A stretch of DNA of 6,839 nt, from the NCBI GenBank assembly GCA_021736965.1, contig JAIPEV010000093.1, positions 1-6,839 on the forward strand. The letters run 5' to 3'. The stretch comes from Halanaerobiales bacterium (GTDB lineage Bacteria; Bacillota; Halanaerobiia; Halanaerobiales; M55B127). Below, one piece after another: positions 1 to 5,508 of the stretch (within the stretch, counting starts at the first letter, position 1; every line of letters begins with the position of its first letter). The notes under the pieces are model-generated. The model did not search any database. It saw only the letters and a program-made list of their open reading frames with translations, and had not been told where the DNA came from. The translations under genes and the position numbers were made by a program.

Positions 1-153
1 AGTGAAAAATTCCAAAAGTGGCATAAACGAGAATGTAGTAGAATAGCTAAAGGGTTACCAACTATTGAAAAACAGGTTGAAGAATCCATGAAACCAGAAA
101 ACCTGAAAGTTGAATCATTTAATTCTAATAAACAAAAATGGGAAGTCATTTAA
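1..153 (+). CDS. C-terminal end of an unrecognised phage protein (5' truncated)
   Basis: Frame 1 is open from the first base to the TAA at 151-153 and gives the last 50 residues of a protein whose start lies outside the window. The fragment is charged and soluble-looking: a basic stretch near the beginning (KWHKRECSRIAKGLP, about residues 6-20), an acidic helix-like middle (EKQVEESMKPENLKVESF) and the end NKQKWEVI. There is no transmembrane segment or complete catalytic motif. I do not recognise the family. It lies immediately upstream of the AT-rich gap before the terminase genes, a place where phages often carry late-early or DNA-metabolism genes, but that position does not give a function. 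The codon use matches the rest of the window and the reading frame ends cleanly, so I believe it is a real gene end. Confidence 0.6.
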   Translation, partial: SEKFQKWHKRECSRIAKGLPTIEKQVEESMKPENLKVESFNSNKQKWEVI

Positions 154-437
154 TAATTATAAGCTAACTAATAACTAATAAGTTATATATAATAATATAT
201 TATTAATAATTAAAGAACTAAAGAACTTAATAACTTATAAGTAATTATATTACTATAAAGTATTCTATAAGTAATTAATTATCTATAGAAAAATAAATAA
301 TATAAGTTATTAGTTATCTATTATTATTAAATTAACTATAAAGTAATTATATTAATAAATTATATATTAAGTATTAATATTTCTTTATAGTATTAAAAGT
401 ATTAAGTTATGTATTAACTAAAGAGTAATTAATAAGT
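154..437. other. Extremely AT-rich non-coding tract upstream of the terminase genes
   Basis: There is no gene here; stop codons interrupt every frame. By hand count 154-420 contains about 29 G or C in 267 bases (about 11%), far below the flanking genes. It is built from a small vocabulary of words. AAGTTAT occurs at 180-186, 304-310 and 404-410, and inverted at 230-236. A 14-bp direct repeat (AAGTAATTATATTA) lies at 239-252 and 341-354. TAAAGAAC is in tandem at 211-226, ACTTATAAGT is a perfect palindrome at 233-242, and ACTATAAAG at 252-260 and 335-343 is inverted at 383-391. Such a tract directly before terS could be a packaging (pac/cos-proximal) site, a DNA-unwinding or origin element, or a promoter/UP-element region. 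None of these is proven. Confidence 0.7.
371..417 (+). repeat. Cluster of four GTATTAA words
   Basis: GTATTAA occurs at 371-377, 390-396, 399-405 and 411-417, four direct copies in 47 bp about 40-80 bp upstream of the terS start. Spacing is irregular (19, 9 and 12 bp), unlike classical phased iterons. They could be binding sites for TerS or a replication protein. The extreme base composition raises the chance of coincidental repeats, so functional confidence is low even though the repeats are plainly there. Confidence 0.4.
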
Positions 438-448
438 AAAGGTGGTGA
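438..448 (+). promoter_or_regulatory. Ribosome binding site of terS
   Basis: AAAGGTGGTGA lies about 6 nt before the ATG at 455. It is the first G-rich word after roughly 280 bases of near-pure A/T. It matches the 3' end of 16S rRNA well (AAGGTGGTGA is a near-complete SD variant) and fixes the terS start. Confidence 0.8.
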
Positions 449-454
449 AGTAAT

Positions 455-1063
455 ATGACTACTAAAGAGAATAGTAATAAATCTAATAATAAAAATAAAA
501 GAACTGTTTATAATAAAAAAACTAATAAACCTAGATATCATATAGATAATGCCGGACATCAATTATCTAATAAAAAAGTTGAACAGATATTAGTTGATTT
601 AGAAATGCACACAAGTCTTAATCGTGTGGCTAATAAAAATGACGTAAGTTGGGAGACTGTTAGGAGAATTTATGAGAAATATAAAAACGAAGTTAACGAA
701 TATCGAGAGCAAAAAAGAAAAGAATTTTTAGATGATATCTGGGACAGCGTCCGTAAAGCCCTACAGATAGGGAATAAGAAGATGGATACAACTTTAAATA
801 ATGCTGAAAAAGTTGATAAAGTGATTAATAAATTTTTAAAAGTTGCGGATGAAAAAAATTATACCAAAAAAGAAATTAATGATATGCTTAAACAGTTGAC
901 AGGATTAACTAATTACAGTTTGCGTGATTTATCAGTATACATGGGGACATTAATAGATAAACACCAATTGTTAAATGGTAGTCCTACAGACAGAATAGAA
1001 GGAGATATATCATTCTCAGAACTTGCTCAGAAGGCTGAAGAATACGAAAATGAAGACGAATGA
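455..1063 (+). CDS. terS: Phage terminase small subunit (TerS)
   Basis: This is the DNA-recognition subunit of the packaging motor, which binds phage DNA and recruits or regulates TerL. The protein has 202 aa. A basic, Asn/Lys-rich N-terminus (1-30) is followed by a likely helix-turn-helix around 41-75 (KVEQILVDLE...NRVANKNDVSWETVRRIYEKY), a long helical middle (80-150) suited to oligomerisation, and a C-terminal segment LSVYMGTLIDKHQLLNGSPTD at about 159-179. That last segment resembles the 'DK..LL.G.PT' signature of small terminases. The acidic tail (EYENEDE) suits TerL contact. The start is fixed by a strong SD at 438-448. Its 3' end overlaps terL by 14 nt, so translation is probably coupled. 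TerS sequences diverge fast; the call rests on HTH, signature, size and position before an unmistakable TerL. Confidence 0.87.
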   Translation: MTTKENSNKSNNKNKRTVYNKKTNKPRYHIDNAGHQLSNKKVEQILVDLEMHTSLNRVANKNDVSWETVRRIYEKYKNEVNEYREQKRKEFLDDIWDSVRKALQIGNKKMDTTLNNAEKVDKVINKFLKVADEKNYTKKEINDMLKQLTGLTNYSLRDLSVYMGTLIDKHQLLNGSPTDRIEGDISFSELAQKAEEYENEDE

Positions 1064-2504
1064 AGCAATAAAGATATTTAAAACGGCTCAGGAAAACCCT
1101 GTATATTTTAGTCAAGAAATATTGGGCGATAATTTATGGGGTATGCAGAAAAAGATACTAAAATCAATTCAGGGAAAAGACACCACAGTAGCCAGCTGTC
1201 ATGGGGCAGGGAAGTCTTTTACGGCTGCCCGAATAGTTACACATCAAGTCGGATGTTTTCCCGGTACTATTGGTATTACAACGGCCCCCACAGGTAGACA
1301 GGTTAGGAAAATATTGTGGAAAGAAATCAGGACTGCTCATAAGAATTCTAAATTTGATTTAGGTGGCCGGATGTTAGTTAAAGAATGGCAGATAGATGAT
1401 GATTGGTTTGCTTTTGGCTTTAGTACAGATGATACAGACCAATTTCAGGGTTTTCATGCTAAAAGAATACTTGTGGTAGTAGATGAAGCAGCGGGTGTTG
1501 CAGAAGAGATATATAATGGTATAGACGGTGTATTATCAGGTGATAACTGCCGTTTGTTGCTTATAGGAAACCCTACAAGTTTATCCGGTAGATTTTATCA
1601 AAGTCATAATTCTTCAGAATTGATGAATGAATATAATAGATTTTCAATATCAGCTTTTGATACCCCGAACTTTACAGAGTTCGGGATTACTTATGAAGAC
1701 ATAAAAAATAACACTTGGGAAGAGAAAATAGACGGTGAAATGCCTTATCCTCAATTAGTAACACCTGAATGGGTTGCTAAAAGATATAAGTCATGGGGGC
1801 CTGAATCACCACTATTCCAGGCTAAAGTCTTAGGTAAATTTCCTGAAAATGCAGAAGATACTATTGTTCCTATCTATTTGTGGAAACAAGCCAAAATTGA
1901 TGAAAAAGACCCGGAAGTAGCTGATATTAGCGAATGTTGTGTAGGAGTTGACCCGGCACGTTTCGGTGATGACAAAACAGGTTTAGGGTTTAGAATAAAA
2001 GATAAACTCATAACCTTAAAGCAAAAAGGCGGGATGGATACAACAGCAGTAGCTAATTGGATAGATATACAAATTAAAGATGAATTCAGGCCATTGGATA
2101 ATGTATATAGTATACCTATAAATATTGATGCTATAGGAATAGGAGCAGGGGTAGCAGACCAATTAAGAAACATCAAAGGGTATAAGAAAGTATATGACAT
2201 AAAGTCCTCTGAAAAGGCAATTGAGAGCGAAAATTTTTATAACAAACGTGCTGAAATGCAGTGGAGTATCAGGAATTTACTAAAAGATAATGAAATTATA
2301 TTAGGTTTTGATGATGAACAGCTGGAAAACCAAATGACAGCCACAAGATATGATATTAATAATAGGACAGGCCGTATACAGGCAGAACCCAAAAAGAAAG
2401 TTAAGAAAAGGCTGGGGGAATCACCTGATAAAGCAGATGCAGTATGTATGACTTATTATGAGCCCGAAGGTGGTAAAGTTGCTAAAATAAGAGTTTTAGG
2501 ATAG
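1050..2504 (+). CDS. terL: Phage terminase large subunit (TerL), ATPase plus nuclease
   Basis: TerL is the packaging motor: it cleaves concatemeric DNA and uses ATP to drive it into the prohead. I take ATG 1050 (484 aa, MKTNEAIKIF); a TTG at 1023 would add nine residues but has no SD at a usable distance. The ATPase domain shows Walker A ASCHGAGKS (48-56, K55), Walker B ILVVVDEAAG (D145, E146) and a coupling motif GNPTSLSGRF (173-182). The C-terminal RNase H/RuvC-like nuclease shows its acidic residues in GVDPARFGDD (D301), INIDAIGIG (D360) and SPDKADAV (D460/D463). Both domains are intact and the length is typical. It overlaps terS by 14 nt. A 367-nt gap follows instead of the usual portal gene. 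Cys instead of the common Pro/Arg-type residue in the Walker A loop is a mild variant. Confidence 0.95.
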   Translation: MKTNEAIKIFKTAQENPVYFSQEILGDNLWGMQKKILKSIQGKDTTVASCHGAGKSFTAARIVTHQVGCFPGTIGITTAPTGRQVRKILWKEIRTAHKNSKFDLGGRMLVKEWQIDDDWFAFGFSTDDTDQFQGFHAKRILVVVDEAAGVAEEIYNGIDGVLSGDNCRLLLIGNPTSLSGRFYQSHNSSELMNEYNRFSISAFDTPNFTEFGITYEDIKNNTWEEKIDGEMPYPQLVTPEWVAKRYKSWGPESPLFQAKVLGKFPENAEDTIVPIYLWKQAKIDEKDPEVADISECCVGVDPARFGDDKTGLGFRIKDKLITLKQKGGMDTTAVANWIDIQIKDEFRPLDNVYSIPINIDAIGIGAGVADQLRNIKGYKKVYDIKSSEKAIESENFYNKRAEMQWSIRNLLKDNEIILGFDDEQLENQMTATRYDINNRTGRIQAEPKKKVKKRLGESPDKADAVCMTYYEPEGGKVAKIRVLG

Positions 2505-2581
2505 AAATATTATTGAACATATGTACCTTTATCACAAAATAATAATTTTGCGAAAAGATTTGATAAAAAACCTTGTAATCC

Positions 2582-2611
2582 CTGTCATGAAAGTAATCTT
2601 GATTTTATAAT
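2582..2611 (+). promoter_or_regulatory. Weak sigma-70-type promoter candidate
   Basis: CTGTCA (2582-2587, 4 of 6 to TTGACA) lies 18 bp before a perfect TATAAT (2606-2611). It could drive a long leader for the downstream operon, starting near 2618. In AT-rich DNA a perfect -10 alone is not rare, so this is tentative. Confidence 0.25.
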
Positions 2612-2769
2612 ACTGTTTTACCTTCTTTGACTTTAGAGTATATATTAAAGAAAAACAGAGTATTTTAAAGTTTGCCGGAATGTATTTTTAGTGATAACTA
2701 TTTTCACTTAAATAGCTAATTTACTCTAAGAGGTAATAATCACCTGTAATCATTAATAATCGGGTTTTA

Positions 2770-2778
2770 TGGTAAAAT
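2770..2778 (+). promoter_or_regulatory. Extended -10 promoter candidate for the methyltransferase operon
   Basis: TGGTAAAAT fits an extended -10 (TG-N-TAtAAT with one mismatch). I see no good -35 at 16-18 bp upstream, which extended -10 promoters can tolerate. A start near 2785 would place the hairpin at 2789-2820 at the very 5' end of an mRNA with a leader of about 87 nt before ATG 2872. That neat placement is the main argument for it. Confidence 0.35.
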
Positions 2779-2788
2779 GAATAAATTT

Positions 2789-2820
2789 TAGGCAATCAGT
2801 ACCCGTAGGCTGGTTGCCTA
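2789..2820 (+). promoter_or_regulatory. 11-bp stem-loop in the leader (terminator or RNA regulator)
   Basis: TAGGCAATCAG (2789-2799) pairs with CTGGTTGCCTA (2810-2820) over 11 bp with a single U-G wobble (2796/2813). The 10-nt loop is TACCCGTAGG. It is followed by TTTTATTTAAAA, a T-rich but interrupted run, so it could act as a weak intrinsic terminator of the terL transcript. However, it lies 285 bp past terL and only 52 bp before the next ATG. Its loop bases CCCGTAG (2802-2808) are complementary to two CTACGGG copies downstream, so a regulatory leader structure is at least as likely. Confidence 0.6.
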
Positions 2821-2834
2821 TTTTATTTAAAACT

Positions 2835-2858
2835 ACTACGGGGCAAATAAACTACGGG
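2835..2858 (+). repeat. Two ACTACGGG direct repeats next to the methyltransferase SD
   Basis: ACTACGGG occurs at 2835-2842 and 2851-2858, exactly 16 bp apart. The second copy runs into the GGGAG SD at 2856-2860 of the gene starting at 2872. Both copies contain CTACGGG, the exact complement of CCCGTAG in the hairpin loop (2802-2808). They could be protein operators or the 3' arms of a pseudoknot that hides the SD. Confidence 0.55.
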
Positions 2859-2871
2859 AGTTGAGAAAAAT

Positions 2872-4341
2872 ATGAAATATAAAGAATTAAAAGTAACCGA
2901 ATTGAAGCCGTTTAAAATTCGTGATTTACGTGGCAGCGTAATCACAAAGTTAACCGAAAGAATTAAAGGTGGCTTCAATCCGGCCAGACCATTATCTGTA
3001 GTCAAAGACAATGGTAAGTATATTATAGCAGATGGTAATCACAGGTACAAGGTATTAAGGGATTTAAGTATTGATAAAGTACCGTGCATAGTTTATGAAG
3101 GTAAAGACCCTTACAATTTAGCAGTAGAATGTAATCAGGATGAAGATACTTATGCACCAATGGATTTATTTGATTGGCTGGACATTATCGGAAGATTGAA
3201 GGATGATTATACGCAGGAGGAAATAGGTAATAAGATAGGTTGGAGTAATGATTATACCAGCAAACATAATTTAATTATTAAGAAGATATCTATACAAGTT
3301 TTGAACTTAGCACGAAAACATCAAGAAGGACGTGTAGATAAAAAATCTACAAATGTAGAATTTAATTTCACCGAAGGCTGGTTCAGAACATCTGGCCTTT
3401 ATGACATTAAACCAGAATACCAGCTCAAAACAATGCAATCCTTTATTAATGACAATTGTAATTGGTCAAAGTCAAAACTACAAAGGGTTACTGCTAAATA
3501 CAAACAATGGCAAGAATTTATAGAAATTGCAGGAAACAAATTGTATAACAAAAAAGATTTAAGTTCTATAACTGATTTAATTGAAAATGATGCATTTAAA
3601 AGCAAGCAACAATTAATCCAAAAAATAGATGCCTTCAATCAAAAGGCTAAAAATAAATTAATTCGTGGTGATGCAGTAACCGAATTAAGTAAGTTAGAAG
3701 ATGCTAGTATTGACCTGGTTATTACAGACCCACCTTATGGAATTGATTATTCCAGTAACAGAAGTAAATTTAATGAACATGTTACCAAAGAAAAAATAGA
3801 TAATGATGATAATACTGCTATTGAATTATTTGAAAATGTTTTGGAAGTATTAATTAATAAAACAAAAAAAGATGCACACTTTTATGTATTTACTTCATGG
3901 AAAGTATATCCTGAATTTAAGCAAGCAATAGATAAGTATTTGAATATAAAAAATATGATTGTTTGGGATAAAGGTAATCATGGTGCAGGTGATTTAGAAG
4001 GAAGTTGGGGCAATAGGCATGAATTAATTATCTTTGCGAGTAAAGGTAATAGACCATTAAATAAACGCAAAGAAGATATTGTTAAAGTTAATAAATTATC
4101 ATCAAGTAAAATGATACACCCGACACAAAAGCCGGTAGAATTAATTACAGAATTATTGGAAGCGTCAGTACAAAAAGCAGATGTAATTTGTGATCCGTTT
4201 ATGGGTTCCGGTTCTACTATTAAATCAGCTAAACAATTTAAAGATATTAACTATATTGGGATTGAATTAGATAAAGAAAGATTTGAAAAAGCTAAAAGTT
4301 TTATTAATGATAGATGTGATAAAAATGCCGTCAACTTTTAA
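2872..4341 (+). CDS. ParB-like domain fused to a DNA N4/N6 methyltransferase
   Basis: This is a 489-aa SAM-dependent DNA modification enzyme that adds a methyl group to the exocyclic amino group of adenine or cytosine. Residues 1-75 form a ParB/Srx-like domain with the box IADGNHRYKVLRDL (about 52-65). About 113-135 (YTQEEIGNKIGWSNDYTSKH) looks like a helix-turn-helix as in ParB proteins. From about 262 the methyltransferase begins: motif IV DPPYG (286-290), HPTQKP (416-421) and the SAM-binding FxGxG motif DPFMGSGST (441-449). Motif IV before motif I marks the beta class; the region about 300-400 would hold the target-recognition part. The ATG at 2872 follows GGGAG at 2856-2860, a slightly long spacing. 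Such fusions are common in phages and usually protect phage DNA or alter its regulation; the target sequence cannot be read. No standard restriction enzyme is adjacent. Confidence 0.93.
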   Translation: MKYKELKVTELKPFKIRDLRGSVITKLTERIKGGFNPARPLSVVKDNGKYIIADGNHRYKVLRDLSIDKVPCIVYEGKDPYNLAVECNQDEDTYAPMDLFDWLDIIGRLKDDYTQEEIGNKIGWSNDYTSKHNLIIKKISIQVLNLARKHQEGRVDKKSTNVEFNFTEGWFRTSGLYDIKPEYQLKTMQSFINDNCNWSKSKLQRVTAKYKQWQEFIEIAGNKLYNKKDLSSITDLIENDAFKSKQQLIQKIDAFNQKAKNKLIRGDAVTELSKLEDASIDLVITDPPYGIDYSSNRSKFNEHVTKEKIDNDDNTAIELFENVLEVLINKTKKDAHFYVFTSWKVYPEFKQAIDKYLNIKNMIVWDKGNHGAGDLEGSWGNRHELIIFASKGNRPLNKRKEDIVKVNKLSSSKMIHPTQKPVELITELLEASVQKADVICDPFMGSGSTIKSAKQFKDINYIGIELDKERFEKAKSFINDRCDKNAVNF

Positions 4342-4816
4342 GAAACAATTTAATTGGTCATTACAATTCAATCCTAAAATAAAAGATATAGTTAAAGGTT
4401 TAGCTGGAAAAATAATTACTGTTAGAGATGCGACACCCAAAGAAGATATGACACAAAGTACAGATTTAGTTATTGAGGTAGATGTGGGCACTATTGCAGC
4501 AAGAGTTCGCAAAAAGAATTGTCCTTTTAGTAAATATAAAGATGTAACCATAAGAAGTTATAATAAGGGTTATAAAACTGAAATCCATAAAATAAAAGAA
4601 GGTTGGGGTAGTTGGTATATTTATGCATGGAATGAATTCAATAACTGGATATTTTATGACATCGATAGAGTTAGAAATACCGGGTTACTTAATAAAGAAT
4701 TTCCCGAAATGTCTAATTATGATGGGACAAAGTTTATTTCTATACCTGTCATGGATTTACAGTTAATCAGGGCAATAGTTGATTGTAGTAAAGAAGTGAA
4801 GGAATATATAAATTGA
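4325..4816 (+). CDS. Unknown phage protein, 163 aa; possible nuclease-like partner of the methyltransferase
   Basis: I do not recognise this with certainty. The preferred start is ATG 4325 (MPSTFKKQF), overlapping the methyltransferase by 17 nt; ATG 4307 or TTG 4283 would extend it, and none has a good SD, so coupled translation is likely. Visible features are STDLVIEVDVG (about 45-55), IAARVRKK (57-64), YKDVTIRSYNKG (71-82), T85/E86, the aromatic run WGSWYIYAW (94-102) and FYDIDRVR (110-117). Regularly spaced acidic and basic residues in a beta-rich core (D47, E51, D53, R60, R62), with the aromatic run ahead of an FYDID turn, recall phage proteins of PD-(D/E)XK-like type. No textbook D...ExK motif is complete, so this is only a suggestion. 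Position after the methyltransferase fits a DNA-interacting role. Confidence 0.75.
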   Translation: MPSTFKKQFNWSLQFNPKIKDIVKGLAGKIITVRDATPKEDMTQSTDLVIEVDVGTIAARVRKKNCPFSKYKDVTIRSYNKGYKTEIHKIKEGWGSWYIYAWNEFNNWIFYDIDRVRNTGLLNKEFPEMSNYDGTKFISIPVMDLQLIRAIVDCSKEVKEYIN

Positions 4817-5028
4817 CCCAGCAATCCCTATTCACCAATCATCAATGCCCTGTCTGCAACACTGATATAAGTCCAACAGATGGCAGTACAAGCTATTTTA
4901 ACTGCTATGAATGTAATACACCTTTGATGACTGCAAAACGCTTTATAAACCAATCTAACAGGTCTGATTATCCTTTGAGAGATATTAAGTTTGTGAAATG
5001 GCTTATATCAGAAGATCATATCTTGTGA
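4813..5028 (+). CDS. Small zinc-ribbon protein, 71 aa
   Basis: Two CxxC knuckles, CPVC (C12, C15) and CYEC (C31, C34) separated by 15 residues, indicate one structural zinc site of the zinc-ribbon type. The C-terminal half (35-71) is polar and helical-looking with no further motif. The start is a TTG at 4813 whose bases overlap the previous gene's stop (TTGA, 4-nt overlap). An SD-like GAAGGA at 4798-4803, 9 nt away, supports it. Zinc ribbons of this size bind nucleic acid or protein partners, but the role here is unknown. It overlaps the next reading frame, which holds a second and separate zinc ribbon, so the two may be partners or parts of one protein split by a frameshift. Confidence 0.75.
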   Translation: MTQQSLFTNHQCPVCNTDISPTDGSTSYFNCYECNTPLMTAKRFINQSNRSDYPLRDIKFVKWLISEDHIL

Positions 5029-5392
5029 AAGTTGTTCATTAAGATATAATCTTTGTCAACAATGTGGTAATAAATTAGATAATCAAACTTTGATAGGTAG
5101 GTATATTGCAGAATATGAAGATATGCGTTTAAATGCTGATATGTCTGCTATTGATACAAGAAAGTTAATTATAGAGTTTATTGAGATATTGGAGGGAGTA
5201 AAACATGAATTATCGGAAGGTGATTTAAAGGAGAATAAAAAATATACTACCAACGAAATGCTAAAAATATTTAAAAGGGATTTCTGTGATAGTTCTCCCC
5301 TTCTTTGTGATTATGGTGATTGTTATGCTTGTGAAATTGAAAATTTTATAAAATGGTTAAATGAAAAGGAGGAAAAAAAATCAATAAGTTAA
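5018..5392 (+). CDS. Second Cys-rich zinc-ribbon protein, about 124 aa, start uncertain
   Basis: The frame is open from 4997 to TAA 5390-5392. The only standard start is TTG 5090 (100 aa), which has no SD. Upstream of it, in frame, the sequence reads SCESCSLRYNLCQQCGNKLD, a clear CxxC-x6-CxxC zinc ribbon, so the true protein must begin earlier. The available codons are ATC 5015 or ATA 5018, overlapping the previous gene by 14 or 11 nt, with no strong SD. A second Cys cluster, CDSSPLLCDYGDCYACE, lies near the C-terminus. The middle is helical (MRLNADMSAIDTRKLIIEFIEILEGV). Alternatives are coupled initiation at a non-standard codon, a +1 shift from the preceding zinc-ribbon gene, or an indel. 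The function is unknown. An SD for the next gene lies inside its 3' end. Confidence 0.65.
   Translation: MSCESCSLRYNLCQQCGNKLDNQTLIGRYIAEYEDMRLNADMSAIDTRKLIIEFIEILEGVKHELSEGDLKENKKYTTNEMLKIFKRDFCDSSPLLCDYGDCYACEIENFIKWLNEKEEKKSIS
5366..5380 (+). promoter_or_regulatory. AAGGAGG followed by A8: RBS for the next small gene, or slippery site
   Basis: AAGGAGG (5366-5372) is followed directly by eight A (5373-5380). The SD is 7 nt before an in-frame ATC (5380) but 19 nt before the ATG (5392). In the upstream gene's frame the A run reads A AAA AAA (5374-5380), a classical -1 slippery heptamer, and the -1 frame continues into the downstream small gene. Confidence 0.55.
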
Positions 5393-5508
5393 TGGAACAA
5401 GAAGTTAAATATCTCATGAAATGGCAAGGCCATTCAAGAAAACAGGCAGAAGAAACAGTTGAACTTGCTTATAAATTAGCAAAGAGTGCGGAAATAAAGG
5501 AGGAATAA
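5392..5508 (+). CDS. Short helical peptide, 38 aa (42 aa if started at ATC 5380)
   Basis: ATG 5392 overlaps the preceding stop as TAATG, an arrangement typical of termination-reinitiation. The peptide is MEQEVKYLMKWQGHSRKQAE followed by ETVELAYKLAKSAEIKEE. It is amphipathic and alpha-helical throughout, resembling a small UBA-like or coiled helix pair; no known family is certain. The same frame extends upstream through ATC AAT AAG TTA, and an ATC start at 5380 (M-N-K-L-M-E) would put AAGGAGG at ideal spacing. It ends at TAA 5506-5508, sharing one base with the ATG of the next gene, whose SD (AAAGGAGG, 5496-5503) lies in its 3' end. This tight fit between neighbours argues it is a real gene despite its size. 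Confidence 0.65.
   Translation: MEQEVKYLMKWQGHSRKQAEETVELAYKLAKSAEIKEE

Larger units (their letters stand above)
2505..2871. other. Intergenic region between terL and the methyltransferase gene
   Basis: I find no convincing gene in these 367 nt; the longest ATG frame (2521-2610, 29 codons) lacks an SD. The first half holds a weak AT stem (CAAAAT/ATTTTG, 2535-2550) just after terL, too weak to call a terminator, and a weak promoter candidate near 2582-2611. The distal quarter (about 2770-2871) holds an extended -10-like element, an 11-bp hairpin and two CTACGGG repeats leading into the methyltransferase SD. This organisation looks like a regulated leader rather than decayed coding sequence. 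Confidence 0.6.

Noticed and set aside
154..437. CRISPR-like or tRNA content in the AT-rich tract
   Set aside because: Repeats are short and irregularly spaced with no unique spacers, and no cloverleaf or GC stem is visible.
1023..1049. TTG start extending TerL by nine residues
   Set aside because: The nearest SD (AGAAGGAGA, 997-1005) is 17 nt away; ATG 1050 gives a natural TerL N-terminus.
1874..2200. 108-codon open frame on the minus strand inside terL
   Set aside because: It is antisense to a well-conserved terminase nuclease domain, has no family features and no ribosome binding site that I can see.
2535..2550. CAAAAT/ATTTTG hairpin as the terL terminator
   Set aside because: Only six pairs, one of them G-C, and no T run follows; too weak for an intrinsic terminator.
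2521..2610. 29-codon ATG frame just after terL
   Set aside because: No SD precedes the ATG and the peptide (Ile/Leu/Lys-rich) has no recognisable feature.
2627..2646. TTGACT with TATATT as a promoter
   Set aside because: The two boxes are only 8 bp apart, far short of the 16-18 bp required.
2823..3011. 62-codon minus-strand frame over the methyltransferase leader
   Set aside because: It is opposite the ParB-like domain and the structured leader; its composition is that of a shadow frame and every supported gene is on the + strand.
3399..3638. 79-codon minus-strand frame within the methyltransferase gene
   Set aside because: Shadow of the coding frame, with no motif or start signal.
4267..4551. 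94-codon minus-strand frame over the methyltransferase/unknown gene junction
   Set aside because: Antisense to two overlapping genes, no SD and no recognisable domain.
4998..5042. 14-codon ATG frame (MAYIRRSYLVKVVH) in the overlap of the two zinc-ribbon genes
   Set aside because: Too short, no SD, and lies across two Cys-rich frames that are better supported.
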